Source of the DNA: Trogon surrucura
Lineage: Eukaryota > Chordata > Aves > Trogoniformes > Trogonidae
DNA length: 64,000 bases
Assembly: GCA_020746105.1 (NCBI GenBank)
Contig: CM036657.1
Location: 4,770,468-4,834,467, forward strand
Direction of reading: 5' to 3'
Of this stretch, positions 34,701-41,991 are shown in pieces; position 1 is the first letter of the stretch; every line of letters starts with the position of its first letter. The position numbers and the translations under genes were made by a program. The notes beneath the pieces were generated by a model. That model did not search any database. It saw nothing but the letters and a program-made list of their open reading frames with translations, and was not told where the DNA came from.

Positions 34701-37700
34701 AGAAATTAGGAGGAAAGTTGTCTACGTAGAAAATAATAAAATACAGTTGCAAGAAAAAGTATGTGAACTTTTTGGAATCTCATGGTGTTCTGTATTAATT
34801 TGTCATAAAATGTCATCTAACCGTCATTTAAGTCAAGAGTATTGACAAATAGCATGTGCCTAAAATAATAACACAAAAACAATTCTCATCCTCCATATCT
34901 TTATTGAACGTGCTCATTCAACATTCAAAATGCCAGTGGAAAAAGTAGTTGTGTTTTTTGGTAGCAGGGGAGCTGTGGGGGTGGCTCCTTGCAAAACTTC
35001 CAGAGCCTCCCCCAGCCCAGGTAAAAGTCAGACCCACCTCTGGCCAAGGCCAGCCCAGTCAGTGCCTCTGTGATCGATGTATTTAAGAGGGGAAACCTAT
35101 TAGGCTACTCTCTTTATCCTGTCTTTTGTGTTGGGGAGTTGATTGTTTTGGAGAAGAGGGGGAGGTGAAGAAAGCAACCATGCAGCGAATCTGAGTCATT
35201 GTCCTGAAAGCTCAGGATGGACATTTTAATTGGCATAGTCGGCAGAATTCCCTGAGTTTAGGAGGATCCAGCAGGTAAAGAGTTTCTCTATCTGATGAAC
35301 TTGGATGGGGAGAAACAGGAAGAAGCCTTTCAGCTATAAGCTGGGAAGGGCTTAAGTAGAATACAATTCCATGGTTGTTGGTATGTGACCGCTTCCCAAT
35401 TTTTTGAGTTTAAAGGATACTATTTCTCTATCTGGTGAACATAGACAGGAAGAAATAGGAAGTGACCTTTCAGCGATAAGCTGGGAGAGGTTTGAGCAGT
35501 GGCAAGCCATGGCTGCCCAGGAAATGCTGGTGCTTGACTGCTCCCCTATTCTTGGGATATTGGATGAATATAAGGCGTGCCTTTTCCTACTGGGAATGGT
35601 ATGGGTTCTAGTGTGTGGAGTATTAAGAGCCACCATGATGGCAGTCCAACAAAAGAGGACAGCAAAAAAGGTTGGATGAGGGAGAAAATATAGGGTCTCT
35701 TAAAGATCTGGTGAAGGAATTGCAAAATCAGCTAGTGAAAGAATGGGCTATAAGGGAAAGAGCAGAGATTCTGTTAGATATGAAACATAAGGTGAATCAC
35801 CAACTTCACACTGACCAGCTTAAGTCACAAGAGAAGAAGTGTTGAGTGAGGTGCTTAAAGATCAGAGCTAGCGACTCCAATTCTGAAAATGAGGGGTTTT
35901 GTCATAGAATCATAGAATAGTTTCAGCTGGAAGAGACCTTGAAGACCATTGAGTCCAGCCTTTGTCCCAGCCCTATCAACTGGCTAAATGATGCCCCCCC
36001 AAAAGCAACACCCACCTATCTCTTAAACTCCTCCAAGGACAGTGACTCAAGCCCCTCCCTGGGCAGCCTGTTCCAGTGCCTGACAACCCTCTCAGTACAG
36101 AAATTCTTCCTGATATCTAACCTGAACCTCCCCTGGTGCAATTTAAATCCATTTCCCCTCGTCCTATCACTCTCCACTAGGGAGAACAGACCAACTCCCG
36201 CCTCCCTACAACCTCCCTTCAGGTAGTTGTAGAGAGCGATGAGGTCTCCCCTCAGTCTCCTCTTCTCCAGCTGAACAGAGAGGTGCACTTTACGTGGCAA
36301 ATTGATTCGATCCAATCAGATAACGGTAGCCACTTTACTGCTGGGGTGGTTCAGGAATGGGCAAAAAGTGATGGAATAAAAGCTAAGTCAACCATTCTCA
36401 ACCCTGCCCCCTACTGTGGCCATCACACTCTGTACCTGTACTTGGAGTGCCACAGAAGCACATGGTAATGAAGATAAAATCATTGACCCTATGGATAATA
36501 CTGTCGTTTTGACTGACCAGTTCAGACAAACTAGATGTCCTCTTTGTATCTTTCAGGAATTTAAGGGCAGACATTTCCATCATTTTATCAGAAGGGTAAC
36601 ATGAATATGTTAGTGTTGTGAATCCTCCTTATTTGCTGTGTCTTTTGTTTGATAATTTTTTATTGTTTGTATATATCATAATCATCAGGGATGTTTTGGA
36701 AATACATACCCCTAGTGATTATTTGTATTATCTGCGCAATTTTGTTTGTTTTTTTGTGTGCTATAACAGGGCATTGATCCAAAATGACAAGTGATCTATG
36801 CTACTCTTAACAGTTTCAATAGTTATATGTATTTTAATTAATATTCAGTCTTAAGTTTGAAGGGTCAATAACCAAGGAGTTTGTCTACCAATCCCCAAGT
36901 CTTTAGGAGAAGGTACTGGCTTTTCTATGGTTAATCTTAAACTCTCCAAATTGTGGGAAAGTAAATTGTATACAATCACTAATAAATGTACCACTAATTG
37001 CACTTGGAGCAGAGTATAAGCTCCATTTGAGTATCAAAATTGGGATAGGGCCTGGAGCTCCATTTAAAGTGGAATCTCCTTGTCCTGAAGATTTTTTTAC
37101 ATACTTCCTGAATGCTCTATCCAGTCTTAAAATTGCTTTTTACAAGTGTCCAACATGTTTTATTGCTATTTAATATAGAATTAGTTGTGTGATACTGTAC
37201 CATGTACTTGATGAGAAAAAAATTGAATTATTTTACTAGATATGCATTTGGAGAATTAAATCTACAGGTCCAGCAAGTCTCCAAGATGACCTTGCAAAAC
37301 TGACTGGCGATGGACACATTACTGCTAAAGGAACAAGGAGTATGCGGTATGCTCAACCTAATGGAGGGAGAACACTGCATCACCATCCATAATGCTACCA
37401 CCTCTATTGAGGAAGCCCATGCCAAGATGAAGGAAGTTATGGACAAAACGAGGGATTTGCCACTGGTTTAATGGACTTTGCCCCACCTCCTGCATTGCCT
37501 CTCTGCTTCGCTTCTAGGGACCGTCAGGGAGGGGAAAATGGCTAGCACAACTAGGAATGATGGTGTTAATAGGTTTTGTGTTTTTAATGATTGGAATTAC
37601 CATAGTTTGCTGTATGATTACTCAATTGCTTTCCTCTGCTGCTTGTCTTCTCTCTCCTTCTCACCACCCTAGAAGACCTTGGAGAAGAAGACACCTGACC

Positions 37701-40547
37701 AACTGTGTGAGCCATGGGGTGGTGTGAGAGACTGATAAACTGATGTCTCAAACAGTCCGGGCCTTTTCAGAACCAAAATTGGCCACAGCCACTCATCTGG
37801 TGCTTAACCGTGTTTGTGCAGAGGTAATTCAGCACCTTTCTGAGCCAACTGCCCAATCAGTGCCCTGGTGGAGGTGTGGGGGCAGGTAGAGTTTAGAACT
37901 ACAGCTACAAAAACAAAGAGGTCCATAGCAAGAGGGAGGGGTAATCCCCTCAGGGGCTCCCACCATCCCCCAGACCTCAGTAATTTTCCACAAGGGGGTA
38001 AACTGCACAGCAGGGCAGGGACTTGAATGTATAAAAGGCAATAAGCCTCACCAGTCAGGTGCGTGCTTGCCCACCACCAGAGGATTGCCACGTCTGTCAT
38101 CACTGTCGCAGGATCCAAGGGTGGTGATCTCTCTTTCTTTCTGTATATCTTTCCTTTTCACGCTATTTTGCTTCTTCTAACAAAGAAAGGTGATCTATGG
38201 CAAGGCCTGTTGACACAAGTGGTTCTCTGTTGGGAGGCTCATAGATGTGAGCGCAGAGCCACAGAGATGATGGAGGGAGTGGAACATCTCCCTGATGAGG
38301 AAAGGCTGAAGGAGCTGGGTCTCTTTAGCTTGGAGAAGAGGAGGCTGAGGGGTGACCTCATCAATGTTTATAAATATGCCAAGGGGGAGTGTCAGGAGGA
38401 CGGAGCCAGGCTCTTTTCAGCAGCATCCAATGACAGGACAAGGGGCAATGGGTACAAGCTGGAACATAGGGGGTTCCACAAAAACATTAGGAAAAACTTT
38501 TTCCCTGTGAGGGTGACAGAGCCCTGGCACAGGCTGCCCAGGGAGGTTGTGGAGTCTCCTTCTCTGGAGACATTCAAAACCTGCCTGGACATGTTCCTGT
38601 GCGATCTACTGTAGGTGATCCTGCTCTGGCACGGGGGCTGGACTACAGGATCCTTTGAGGTTCCTTCCAACCCCTGACATTCTGTGATTCTATAAGTGGG
38701 CAATTGAGGTCCATCCTCGTGAGCTATAAAGATTCCTAACATCACTTTTATTTATTCACAACAAGGATCTCTGCTGTCGTTTCACCTTAATCCTGGCCTG
38801 GGAATCAGCAAATCTGAGTCATCATCCTGAAAGCTCGGGACGTGACAACTGTCTCCCATGAGACAGGCATCACATGGCAGAAAGGGAAGACTGTGAGGAC
38901 TTAGTATCAAATACATGATCATTCATCAAGAATTACGCCTCTCCCTGAAAATATTTTTAAAAAAAAACAACAAAAAAAAAACAACAAAAAAAAACCTCCC
39001 CCCCCCCAAAAAAAAACAACACCTACTTTCGGAGAAACATAATAACCAGTTCTAACAGAAAAAGCAGTCTGATCTTTCAGAGAGAAAACCAGACGACCAC
39101 AATTCTGGGCCTCTCTGACTTAATACACAATGTTGAAGAAGTAACTTCACCTTTATGTGCTTCTAGTTCCCTCCTCAGTCTGATAATATTTCTAGTTCTT
39201 TATGGAAGTGTACAACTTTAAGAGTATTCAAATACTGCCTTCACAAAACCAAGTCTTATCCTTTACTAACTTCCACAAAAAGCCAAGAATTTAAAAGAGG
39301 AAAGAAAGCCTGTCCAGGTTAGAGAGACTATTTAAAAACAAACAAACAAAACCACAACAACCAAATAATTTACTATTACAGTTTACCTCCTCCATACAAC
39401 TGCAATGGCTTCCAAGATCTTGGAAATACCTGAAACCAAGTACAAGTTAACTCTCTGACACTGGAGTTATGAGAGAAGGTAAAAATACACCCAAATTTAG
39501 ATGGGTTTTCAGATGAACTTTGACCTATATCTTGAACATATCTGCATCCTGTATCTTGAAACCCTGCTATTCGCTATACTTACTATAACTTCAGGGATAA
39601 CATATTTCTAGATACCAATGTAAGCAATTTAAGCCTTTGAAACAGTTTCATTTTGGGGAGAATATGGTACCTGCTTGAGAGCTGTTCCAATACAAGCCTT
39701 GCAACTTTTTTTATGTAAATCTGCAGACTTCCTGGAGTTAGTTGGTTGTTAAATCCAAAGGTTGCGTTTAGAGCACTTACTAGTTATGTGAACTCTATAT
39801 AACATTTCCCGATGTAGTTTTTTTTTTATTTCACAAAATATAAACACGGAACTGCTCTACCTCTAGTGCAAGATTCTTTACATAAATAGCACTCTAGGAA
39901 TCCCGATTAACCTAATGGAAGGATAAATATAATAAAAACCTTAATGAAGAAGTGCAGTTTCTTTTTTTTCAATTGCCTCTTCTCCCCAAACATAACCCAA
40001 TTAAAAACTTCGACACTTTCACAGGAGCTTGACACACGCTTTCCACTGAGAAAATGTAGGGGCCCGATGCCGCGCTCCCCGCCGAGGAAGAGCCCAAAGG
40101 TGGCGGGCGCCTGGCGGGGCACGGAAGCACTGCTACTCACTGGTTCGTGGGGGGAGCGTTCAGCGGGATGGCCACCTCCTCCTCTTCATACTCTGGCCCA
40201 TCCAACGAGTCGCCTTCGTCCACGATCCCCAGCCCCCCCGCCAAGGAAGGTGGCTGTAGCGGCAACAGCGGGGGAAAGGCGACAGTGCTGGATTTGGGTG
40301 GAAGCAGCACCCCTCCGGACACCTCCGGTCCCGAGCCTAGCGCCAGGAGCCCCAGCGCCGAACACAAAGCCGGACCGCTGGCGCCCGGGCTGTCCCCACC
40401 AGAGCCCACCAGGAAGGGGCCCTGCGGCCCCAGCTCCTTGCCCCGGCATAAGGTGGAGTAGTGCTCCGATTCAGCTCCGCCAACAGCTTCCGCCATCCCG
40501 GCGGAGGTAACCGAACCGCCGTCCTCAGTGCCGACCTCGGCCGCCAT
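7616..40547 (-). CDS. RASA1: RASA1 (p120 RasGAP), exons 1-8 of a longer gene
   Basis: RASA1 encodes the Ras GTPase-activating protein that binds phosphotyrosine proteins through two SH2 domains flanking an SH3 domain and switches off Ras. I assembled eight exons: 40547-40141, 27342-27193, 23917-23782, 21745-21675, 11574-11457, 10387-10356, 8533-8481 and 7766-7616. They total 1118 nt, or 372 codons plus 2 nt. All junction phases agree, there is no stop, and the protein follows human RASA1 closely from the conserved [14 protein letters not shown] segment onward. SH2-N is about residues 137-231 (Arg163 in YLIRESD), SH3 about 236-292, and SH2-C begins at about 306 (Arg332 in FLVRPSD). PH, C2 and GAP exons lie beyond the left edge. 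Seven acceptors are AG; six donors inside the window plus that of exon 8 are GT and one is GC. Confidence 0.96.
8481..8533 (-). CDS. RASA1: RASA1 exon 7 (start of second SH2)
   Basis: 53 bp encoding [17 protein letters not shown], the opening of the C-terminal SH2. The Ile before it is split with exon 6 (AT|A) and the Val after it with exon 8 (G|TT). Acceptor tctttaag, donor gtactt. A longer open frame across this exon (8153-8533) is in another frame and is not the coding one. Confidence 0.95.
9222..9256. repeat. (GT)n microsatellite
   Basis: A run of TG dinucleotides interrupted by gcatgcaca, in RASA1 intron 6. Confidence 0.9.
10356..10387 (-). CDS. RASA1: RASA1 exon 6, 32-bp microexon
   Basis: Encodes [10 protein letters not shown] plus the first two bases of an Ile codon, the linker between SH3 and the second SH2. 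Acceptor ctattag, donor gtaagg. It is too short for ordinary gene finding; the frame closes exactly with exons 5 and 7. Confidence 0.95.
11457..11574 (-). CDS. RASA1: RASA1 exon 5 (most of SH3)
   Basis: 118 bp encoding [20 protein letters not shown] and onward to [11 protein letters not shown], the main body of the SH3 domain. It appears unchanged from the mammalian protein as I remember it. Acceptor tcttcag, donor gtaag. Intron 4 upstream of it is 10.1 kb and full of transposons. Confidence 0.96.
12166..12766 (+). repeat. 5' LTR, family 3
   Basis: Starts with a decayed TATACTGGTTTGGCTGG (family start TGTRCTGG) and ends in cactaca. A TATA-like caataaaagctgg lies at about 12,438. The first ~380 bp are almost identical to the LTR at 28,392; the last ~200 bp are not. 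Confidence 0.85.
12775..12792 (+). promoter_or_regulatory. Primer-binding-site remnant
   Basis: TGGCACCCAACATGGGTC differs at three positions from the TGGCGCCCAACGTGGGGC site of the intact provirus, and lies 8 nt after the LTR end (7 nt there). This suggests the same tRNA-Lys1,2-type primer. Confidence 0.7.
12861..13217 (+). pseudogene. Hydrophobic leader frame of family 3 ERV
   Basis: An open frame of about 118 codons (first ATG at about codon 15). It is rich in Leu/Ile/Phe/Val, with roughly four hydrophobic segments (around residues 9-22, 27-42, 45-63 and 84-95). It occupies the same place, just after the primer binding site and before gag capsid homology, as the hydrophobic modules at 1,067 and 43,002. 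I recognise no known domain. It could be a gag leader or a chance open frame in T-rich DNA; its matching position in three proviruses favours the former. Confidence 0.5.
13749..14560 (+). pseudogene. gag capsid remnant, family 3 ERV
   Basis: The [20 protein letters not shown] segment near 14,010-14,070 and [13 protein letters not shown] just before it align with NWTSMEKGIKFLRELAVREV and LTAIKNRYTHKDD of the intact gag. The upstream frame near 13,790-13,860 contains gagccaacag..gaattagagg, matching the LRCWDKGAETINLNGKEAKQ region. Stops and frameshifts are numerous. Confidence 0.75.
14673..14952 (-). repeat. CR1 fragment, internally deleted
   Basis: The CR1 terminus (cagaatcatagaatt..) is joined at about 14,810 to an internal RT piece (tccagttccttctgcagaac...gtgtcatctgcaaactta). 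The intervening ~700 bp found in other CR1 copies is missing. Confidence 0.75.
15160..17435 (+). pseudogene. 5'-truncated CR1 LINE with broken ORF2
   Basis: It starts within the endonuclease domain ([23 protein letters not shown]) and runs through the linker ([20 protein letters not shown]), the RT ([17 protein letters not shown] near 16,300; [13 protein letters not shown] near 16,560) and the C-terminal part, to the 3' tail cattctgtgcttctgtgg. At least five stops or frameshifts break it, so it is an old copy. It is in RASA1 intron 4, opposite to the gene. Confidence 0.9.
17437..18081 (+). repeat. Probable solo LTR, family not recognised
   Basis: It has a TATA box (TATAAAT, 17588-17594), a downstream C-rich stretch, a paired ctcgaggtt block near 17,690, a long AT-rich segment with degenerate aattactatttaatta-like units (17,875-18,010), AATAAA at 18030-18035 and a terminus ggagggtaaca. 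The ends and any target duplication are unclear. It could also be part of a larger unrecognised ERV. Confidence 0.4.
18936..20905 (+). mobile_element. Family 2/4 LTR split by a CR1 insertion
   Basis: The left part (about 18,936-19,087) has tattgggtttacgtggtaag, ggttttggtag and an ataacatatttaaag TATA-like block. The right part (20,223-20,905) has gcagacaccgaggtcagtga, the ctgcagcccatggag repeat array and caataaatgaaattaatttc. A CR1 sits between them, flanked by the duplicated target AACTCTG. Right end uncertain. Confidence 0.75.
19088..20222 (+). CDS. Young 5'-truncated CR1 LINE, uninterrupted RT C-terminal frame
   Basis: From [12 protein letters not shown] to the stop (frame ends 20215) there is no break. 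It includes the RT catalytic block [16 protein letters not shown], then the conserved C-terminal region ([43 protein letters not shown]). The 3' tail is gaacattctgtgattctgtg. The endonuclease and N-terminal RT are missing, so it cannot act alone. The flanking 7-bp repeat AACTCTG (19081-19087 and 20223-20229) marks target duplication. Confidence 0.85.
21675..21745 (-). CDS. RASA1: RASA1 exon 4 (start of SH3)
   Basis: 71 bp encoding [20 protein letters not shown] followed by DEI and a split Ser. Acceptor attgtag, donor gtatgt. It contains the ALPYT-like first strand of the SH3 domain. Confidence 0.95.
22342..23514 (+). repeat. Complete solo LTR, family 2 (1173 bp)
   Basis: Begins TGTTTTGGGTTGGCCTGG and ends CAAACCATGACA, flanked by the 5-bp target duplication CTTGT (22337-22341 and 23515-23519). 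Inside are ataTTTAAGAacgg as the likely core promoter, a degenerate tandem array (about 22,590-23,130) and aataaatgtacctaatttcc. It is in RASA1 intron 3, opposite to the gene. Confidence 0.92.
23782..23917 (-). CDS. RASA1: RASA1 exon 3 (rest of first SH2), GC splice donor
   Basis: 136 bp encoding [20 protein letters not shown] and onward to [10 protein letters not shown]. The acceptor is ttaacag. The donor reads GAG|GCAAGT, so intron 3 is of the GC-AG class. The frame continues exactly into exon 4, which supports this over any nearby GT. Confidence 0.95.
24940..24967 (+). repeat. DNA-transposon terminal fragment
   Basis: The 28 bp starting tacagttgcaagaaaaag are identical to 34742-34769. They begin at TA, as Tc1/mariner insertions do. 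The sequence after it differs from the second copy. Confidence 0.5.
27193..27342 (-). CDS. RASA1: RASA1 exon 2 (first SH2)
   Basis: 150 bp encoding [20 protein letters not shown] and onward to NVNHF, with the phosphotyrosine-binding Arg in YLIRESD. The Gln before Trp is split CA|G with exon 1. Acceptor tttttag, donor gtgaga. The segment SKTNVNHF appears one residue shorter than the human SQMNVVNHF as I remember it. Confidence 0.96.
28392..28976 (+). repeat. Solo LTR, family 3
   Basis: From tacactgtttttggctgg to ggttaaataagaaca, with decayed termini and no clear target duplication. Its first ~380 bp differ from the 12,166 LTR at only a few positions, while the last ~200 bp are different sequence. 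RASA1 intron 1. Confidence 0.85.
29808..30232 (+). repeat. Probable solo LTR, family not recognised
   Basis: Begins tgtcctggtatgagagcac and has a strong TATA box (TATATAA, 29968-29974) preceded by aaatggaccaatcatgg, a CCAAT element. The right end is not defined and no target duplication was found. Confidence 0.5.
31413..32534 (-). repeat. Family 2 solo LTR with an opposite-strand LTR piece nested inside
   Basis: The outer ends are minus-strand LTR termini (TGTCATGGTTTGACCC on the left, ggccaacccaatacA on the right) with the duplication ATACC at 31408-31412 and 32535-32539. From 31,599 to about 32,377 the sequence is the plus-strand first ~780 bp of the same LTR family, starting exactly at TGTTTTGG. 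The remaining right part repeats the first ~150 bp in inverted orientation. Confidence 0.8.
32593..34290 (-). pseudogene. 5'-truncated CR1 LINE with nearly open ORF2
   Basis: The 3' tail is at the left (cacagaatgacagaatcaat). The RT runs leftwards from about 34,290 ([20 protein letters not shown]) through the finger/palm ([17 protein letters not shown]), [31 protein letters not shown] and the C-terminus. Two long frames (34406-33420 and 33380-32682) are separated by a break near 33,400. It is closely related to the copy at 53.4-55.8 kb. Confidence 0.9.
34742..34952 (+). repeat. Non-autonomous DNA transposon fragment (Tc1/mariner-like)
   Basis: It starts TA-CAGTTGCAAGAAAAAGTA and carries atgtgaact..ttggaatctc, a ttaatttgtcataaaatgtc block, aataataacacaaaaacaat and tctttattgaacg, ending in gtggaaaaagta. 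From memory this resembles a vertebrate Tc1/mariner-type element whose ends read ..AAAAAGTATGTGAAC. Its right end is cut by the ERV at 34,953. Confidence 0.5.
35404..35679 (+). pseudogene. Hydrophobic N-terminal frame of the env-bearing ERV
   Basis: 91 codons. The part from [16 protein letters not shown] carries one hydrophobic helix ([17 protein letters not shown]) and a basic end (QQKRTAKK). It is followed in another frame, to about 35,850, by a Lys/Glu/Leu-rich stretch ([20 protein letters not shown]) that could form a coiled coil. The function is not recognised; by position it is the gag region. Confidence 0.4.
35903..36282 (-). repeat. CR1 LINE 3' fragment
   Basis: From tcatagaatcatagaatagt to ctcagtctcctcttctccag; encodes the CR1 C-terminal segment in reverse. 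It separates gag-region and integrase remnants of the surrounding ERV. Confidence 0.85.
36283..36400 (+). pseudogene. Integrase core remnant
   Basis: [20 protein letters not shown] and the following EWAKSDGIK match the region around the second catalytic Asp of retroviral integrase (SDNGSHF). Homology ends soon after, and the rest of pol is missing. Confidence 0.75.
37249..37677 (+). pseudogene. env transmembrane-subunit remnant
   Basis: One frame has a [19 protein letters not shown] segment followed by VCGMLN, matching the immunosuppressive-domain region of gammaretrovirus-type TM proteins (LQNRxxLDxLLxxxGGxC). It continues with a short helix to DLPLV. A frameshifted piece at about 37,539-37,650 gives a membrane-spanning segment ([20 protein letters not shown]). 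It contains a stop and at least one frameshift, so it is non-functional. Confidence 0.7.
37740..38860 (+). repeat. 3' LTR of the env-bearing ERV, interrupted by CR1
   Basis: Sequence from about 37,740 onward has a tataaaaggcaataa promoter block near 38,030, then after the CR1 a tail (aaatctgagtcatcatcctg .. gggacgtgaca) matching the 5' LTR end. The left boundary is uncertain. Confidence 0.5.
38250..38693 (+). repeat. CR1 LINE 3' fragment nested in the 3' LTR
   Basis: An open C-terminal CR1 segment ([34 protein letters not shown]) ending in tgacattctgtgattctata. Very similar to the end of the copy at 19,088-20,222. Confidence 0.9.
38943..39020. repeat. A-rich/C-rich low-complexity tract
   Basis: Runs of A broken by caac, followed by a run of about 11 C and then more A. 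No gene signal. Confidence 0.9.
40141..40547 (-). CDS. RASA1: RASA1 exon 1 (coding part)
   Basis: The start ATG at 40547-40545 has A at -3 and G at +4 and gives [11 protein letters not shown], like the mammalian MAAEAGSEEGG. There is no other in-frame ATG in the open stretch upstream. The exon encodes 135 codons plus CA. The Gly/Pro/Ser-rich N-terminus diverges from mammals but ends in the conserved [20 protein letters not shown] and NAPPTNQ. The donor is CA|GTGAGT. It appears about 45 residues shorter than the human exon as I remember it. Confidence 0.95.
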
Positions 40548-40930
40548 CGTGTTGAGCCTCACCCCCCCGCCGACCGCCAGGGAGGTGGTGACGACTTCCT
40601 CCTCTCCGCGCTTCCGCCTGTAGGGAGCAGAACCGCGACGAGGGGAAGATCTCTCCAGCAGACAGGCTGCGAACAATAGCCGTCTAAGCGCCTAAAGCAA
40701 CTCCACAAGGCCCCGGTGCTGCTGCCTTATCCCCCTACGGCTGCGAGGGGAGCAACTCTTGCAGAGACAAGTTCCACACTCTCCCGCCCTCGCCTCCACC
40801 TCACCCTCGAGAGCCAGCGAGGACGCGCGACTGCATCGGGTGGGACAAAGAAGAAAAAAAAAAAGAGAGAGGGAGGGAACTAGCTAGCTAGCGACAGAGA
40901 AAAGAACTGATTGGTGAGCTGCACTTGTGT
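40548..40930 (-). promoter_or_regulatory. RASA1: CpG-rich RASA1 promoter and 5' UTR
   Basis: CpG dinucleotides are dense from about 40,060 to 40,840, unlike the AT-rich surroundings, as expected for a broadly expressed vertebrate gene. On the gene strand a CCAAT box (reverse of attgg at about 40,909) lies ~365 bp upstream of the ATG. No TATA box was seen. Confidence 0.7.
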
Positions 40931-41538
40931 GTTTAGTGGCTCGTCCCATCTCTTCTCATCTCATGCAGGGAGTAGGCAATAGCTCACGCGGTAGCTGAGA
41001 GAGAGGATGGGGACAGGTTCCCTGCTCCCTCCTGAGGGATGTAAGGGATACAGGGAGGGAAGAGAAGAATAAGGAGTTGCCCATCATCCCCACTTCGGGA
41101 AAGAAAAAAAAAAGCAAAATAACGCCACAACAACCAAACAGGAAAAGGCAGATTTCCCCAGATTGTGCCAAAATTTAATTTCTCTCCCGAGTTAAGGCAT
41201 CGAAGTTGAGAATAACTGTGCAAGCCTCTTGCACTACCAAAGCGTGAAGCAGTAAATACCCACGTAGGTCTGTAGGGAAAGCAGGATGGCTCGCAGGTCA
41301 TTCCAGCATGAGAAAAAAAATAATAAAAGCAGAAATTTCCTCACTGCTGTGCTGCTTTCTACAGGGAGAACAGGTCTAGTGAGGCACCATAGTGTGGATG
41401 CTGCAAGTGTGGGGGCTGGGGAGAGGGGAGAAGATATGGGCGGGGGGCAGTGCCACAGGCTCTGGCCATTAGGGGATCAAGTGGAAGTCGTGTTTCATGT
41501 CGGGCCACTGTATACATGGTGATGAAGGTCTCACAGGG
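40931..41538. other. Upstream flank of RASA1
   Basis: No recognisable coding sequence or repeat. Short A-rich runs and moderate GC. It lies between the CpG island and the first upstream LTR. Confidence 0.5.
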
Positions 41539-41892
41539 TGTGGGGATCCATGCGAGGGCAGACGACATGACACCAACATGATGTTCCAAAGATCGCCGCT
41601 TTATTGCAAAAGTAGCACACATTTATACTGTTCTTGCTTTCCTTAGCATGCATCATGCATATTGTGGTTGGCTACAGGCTGCCCAACACGAGCTGTTCAC
41701 GCGCCGCTCTGACTCCATTGATTGGTAGCTGCCTAACAAGCACGCATATTCTGTTTCATACAACTGCCTCCTTAAAGTTGATAATTTTGCAGTTTCAAGG
41801 TCTTGCCATATCAACGCTTTTTCCTTTGCATGACTCCTACTTACTGACTTGTTTAGTTCTTTACTAGCGTATCCAAATAGCAGGACACAACA
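41539..41892 (-). repeat. Solo LTR, class II (ERVK/alpharetrovirus-like)
   Basis: 354 bp, TG...CA ends, with the 6-bp target duplication ACAGGG at 41533-41538 and 41893-41898. On the minus strand it has a TATA box (TATAAAT, about 41,627-41,633) followed at a short distance by AATAAA (about 41,600). The short length, compact R and 6-bp duplication fit class II elements. It points the same way as RASA1, 1.0 kb upstream of its ATG. Confidence 0.8.
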
Positions 41893-41991
41893 ACAGGGTT
41901 ATTCACGTGCTTATTCAGACGATGGTGCGCTTCGAGCCACAAGTGGGGCCTTCCTGGTGGGTTACCTTCTGGATAGTATTGGGTAGTATTG

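Larger units (their letters stand above)
34953..38860 (+). mobile_element. Degraded ERV with integrase and env TM remnants
   Basis: It has an LTR-like start (gtgttttttggtagcaggg, gtatttaagagggg) to about 35,222, a hydrophobic frame (35,404), a coiled-coil-like segment, an integrase piece, env TM remnants and a 3' LTR ending ctcgggacgtgaca at about 38,850. The two LTR ends share aatctgagtcat..cctgaaagctc. Two CR1 pieces interrupt it. RASA1 intron 1, opposite strand. Confidence 0.65.

Noticed and set aside
35222..35260. ttggcatagtcggcag as a primer binding site of the env-bearing ERV
   Set aside because: The position fits, but I cannot assign it to a tRNA with confidence.
40147..40510. Plus-strand frames of 104 and 188 codons across RASA1 exon 1
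   Set aside because: They are antisense shadows of GC-rich coding DNA, with no conserved protein.
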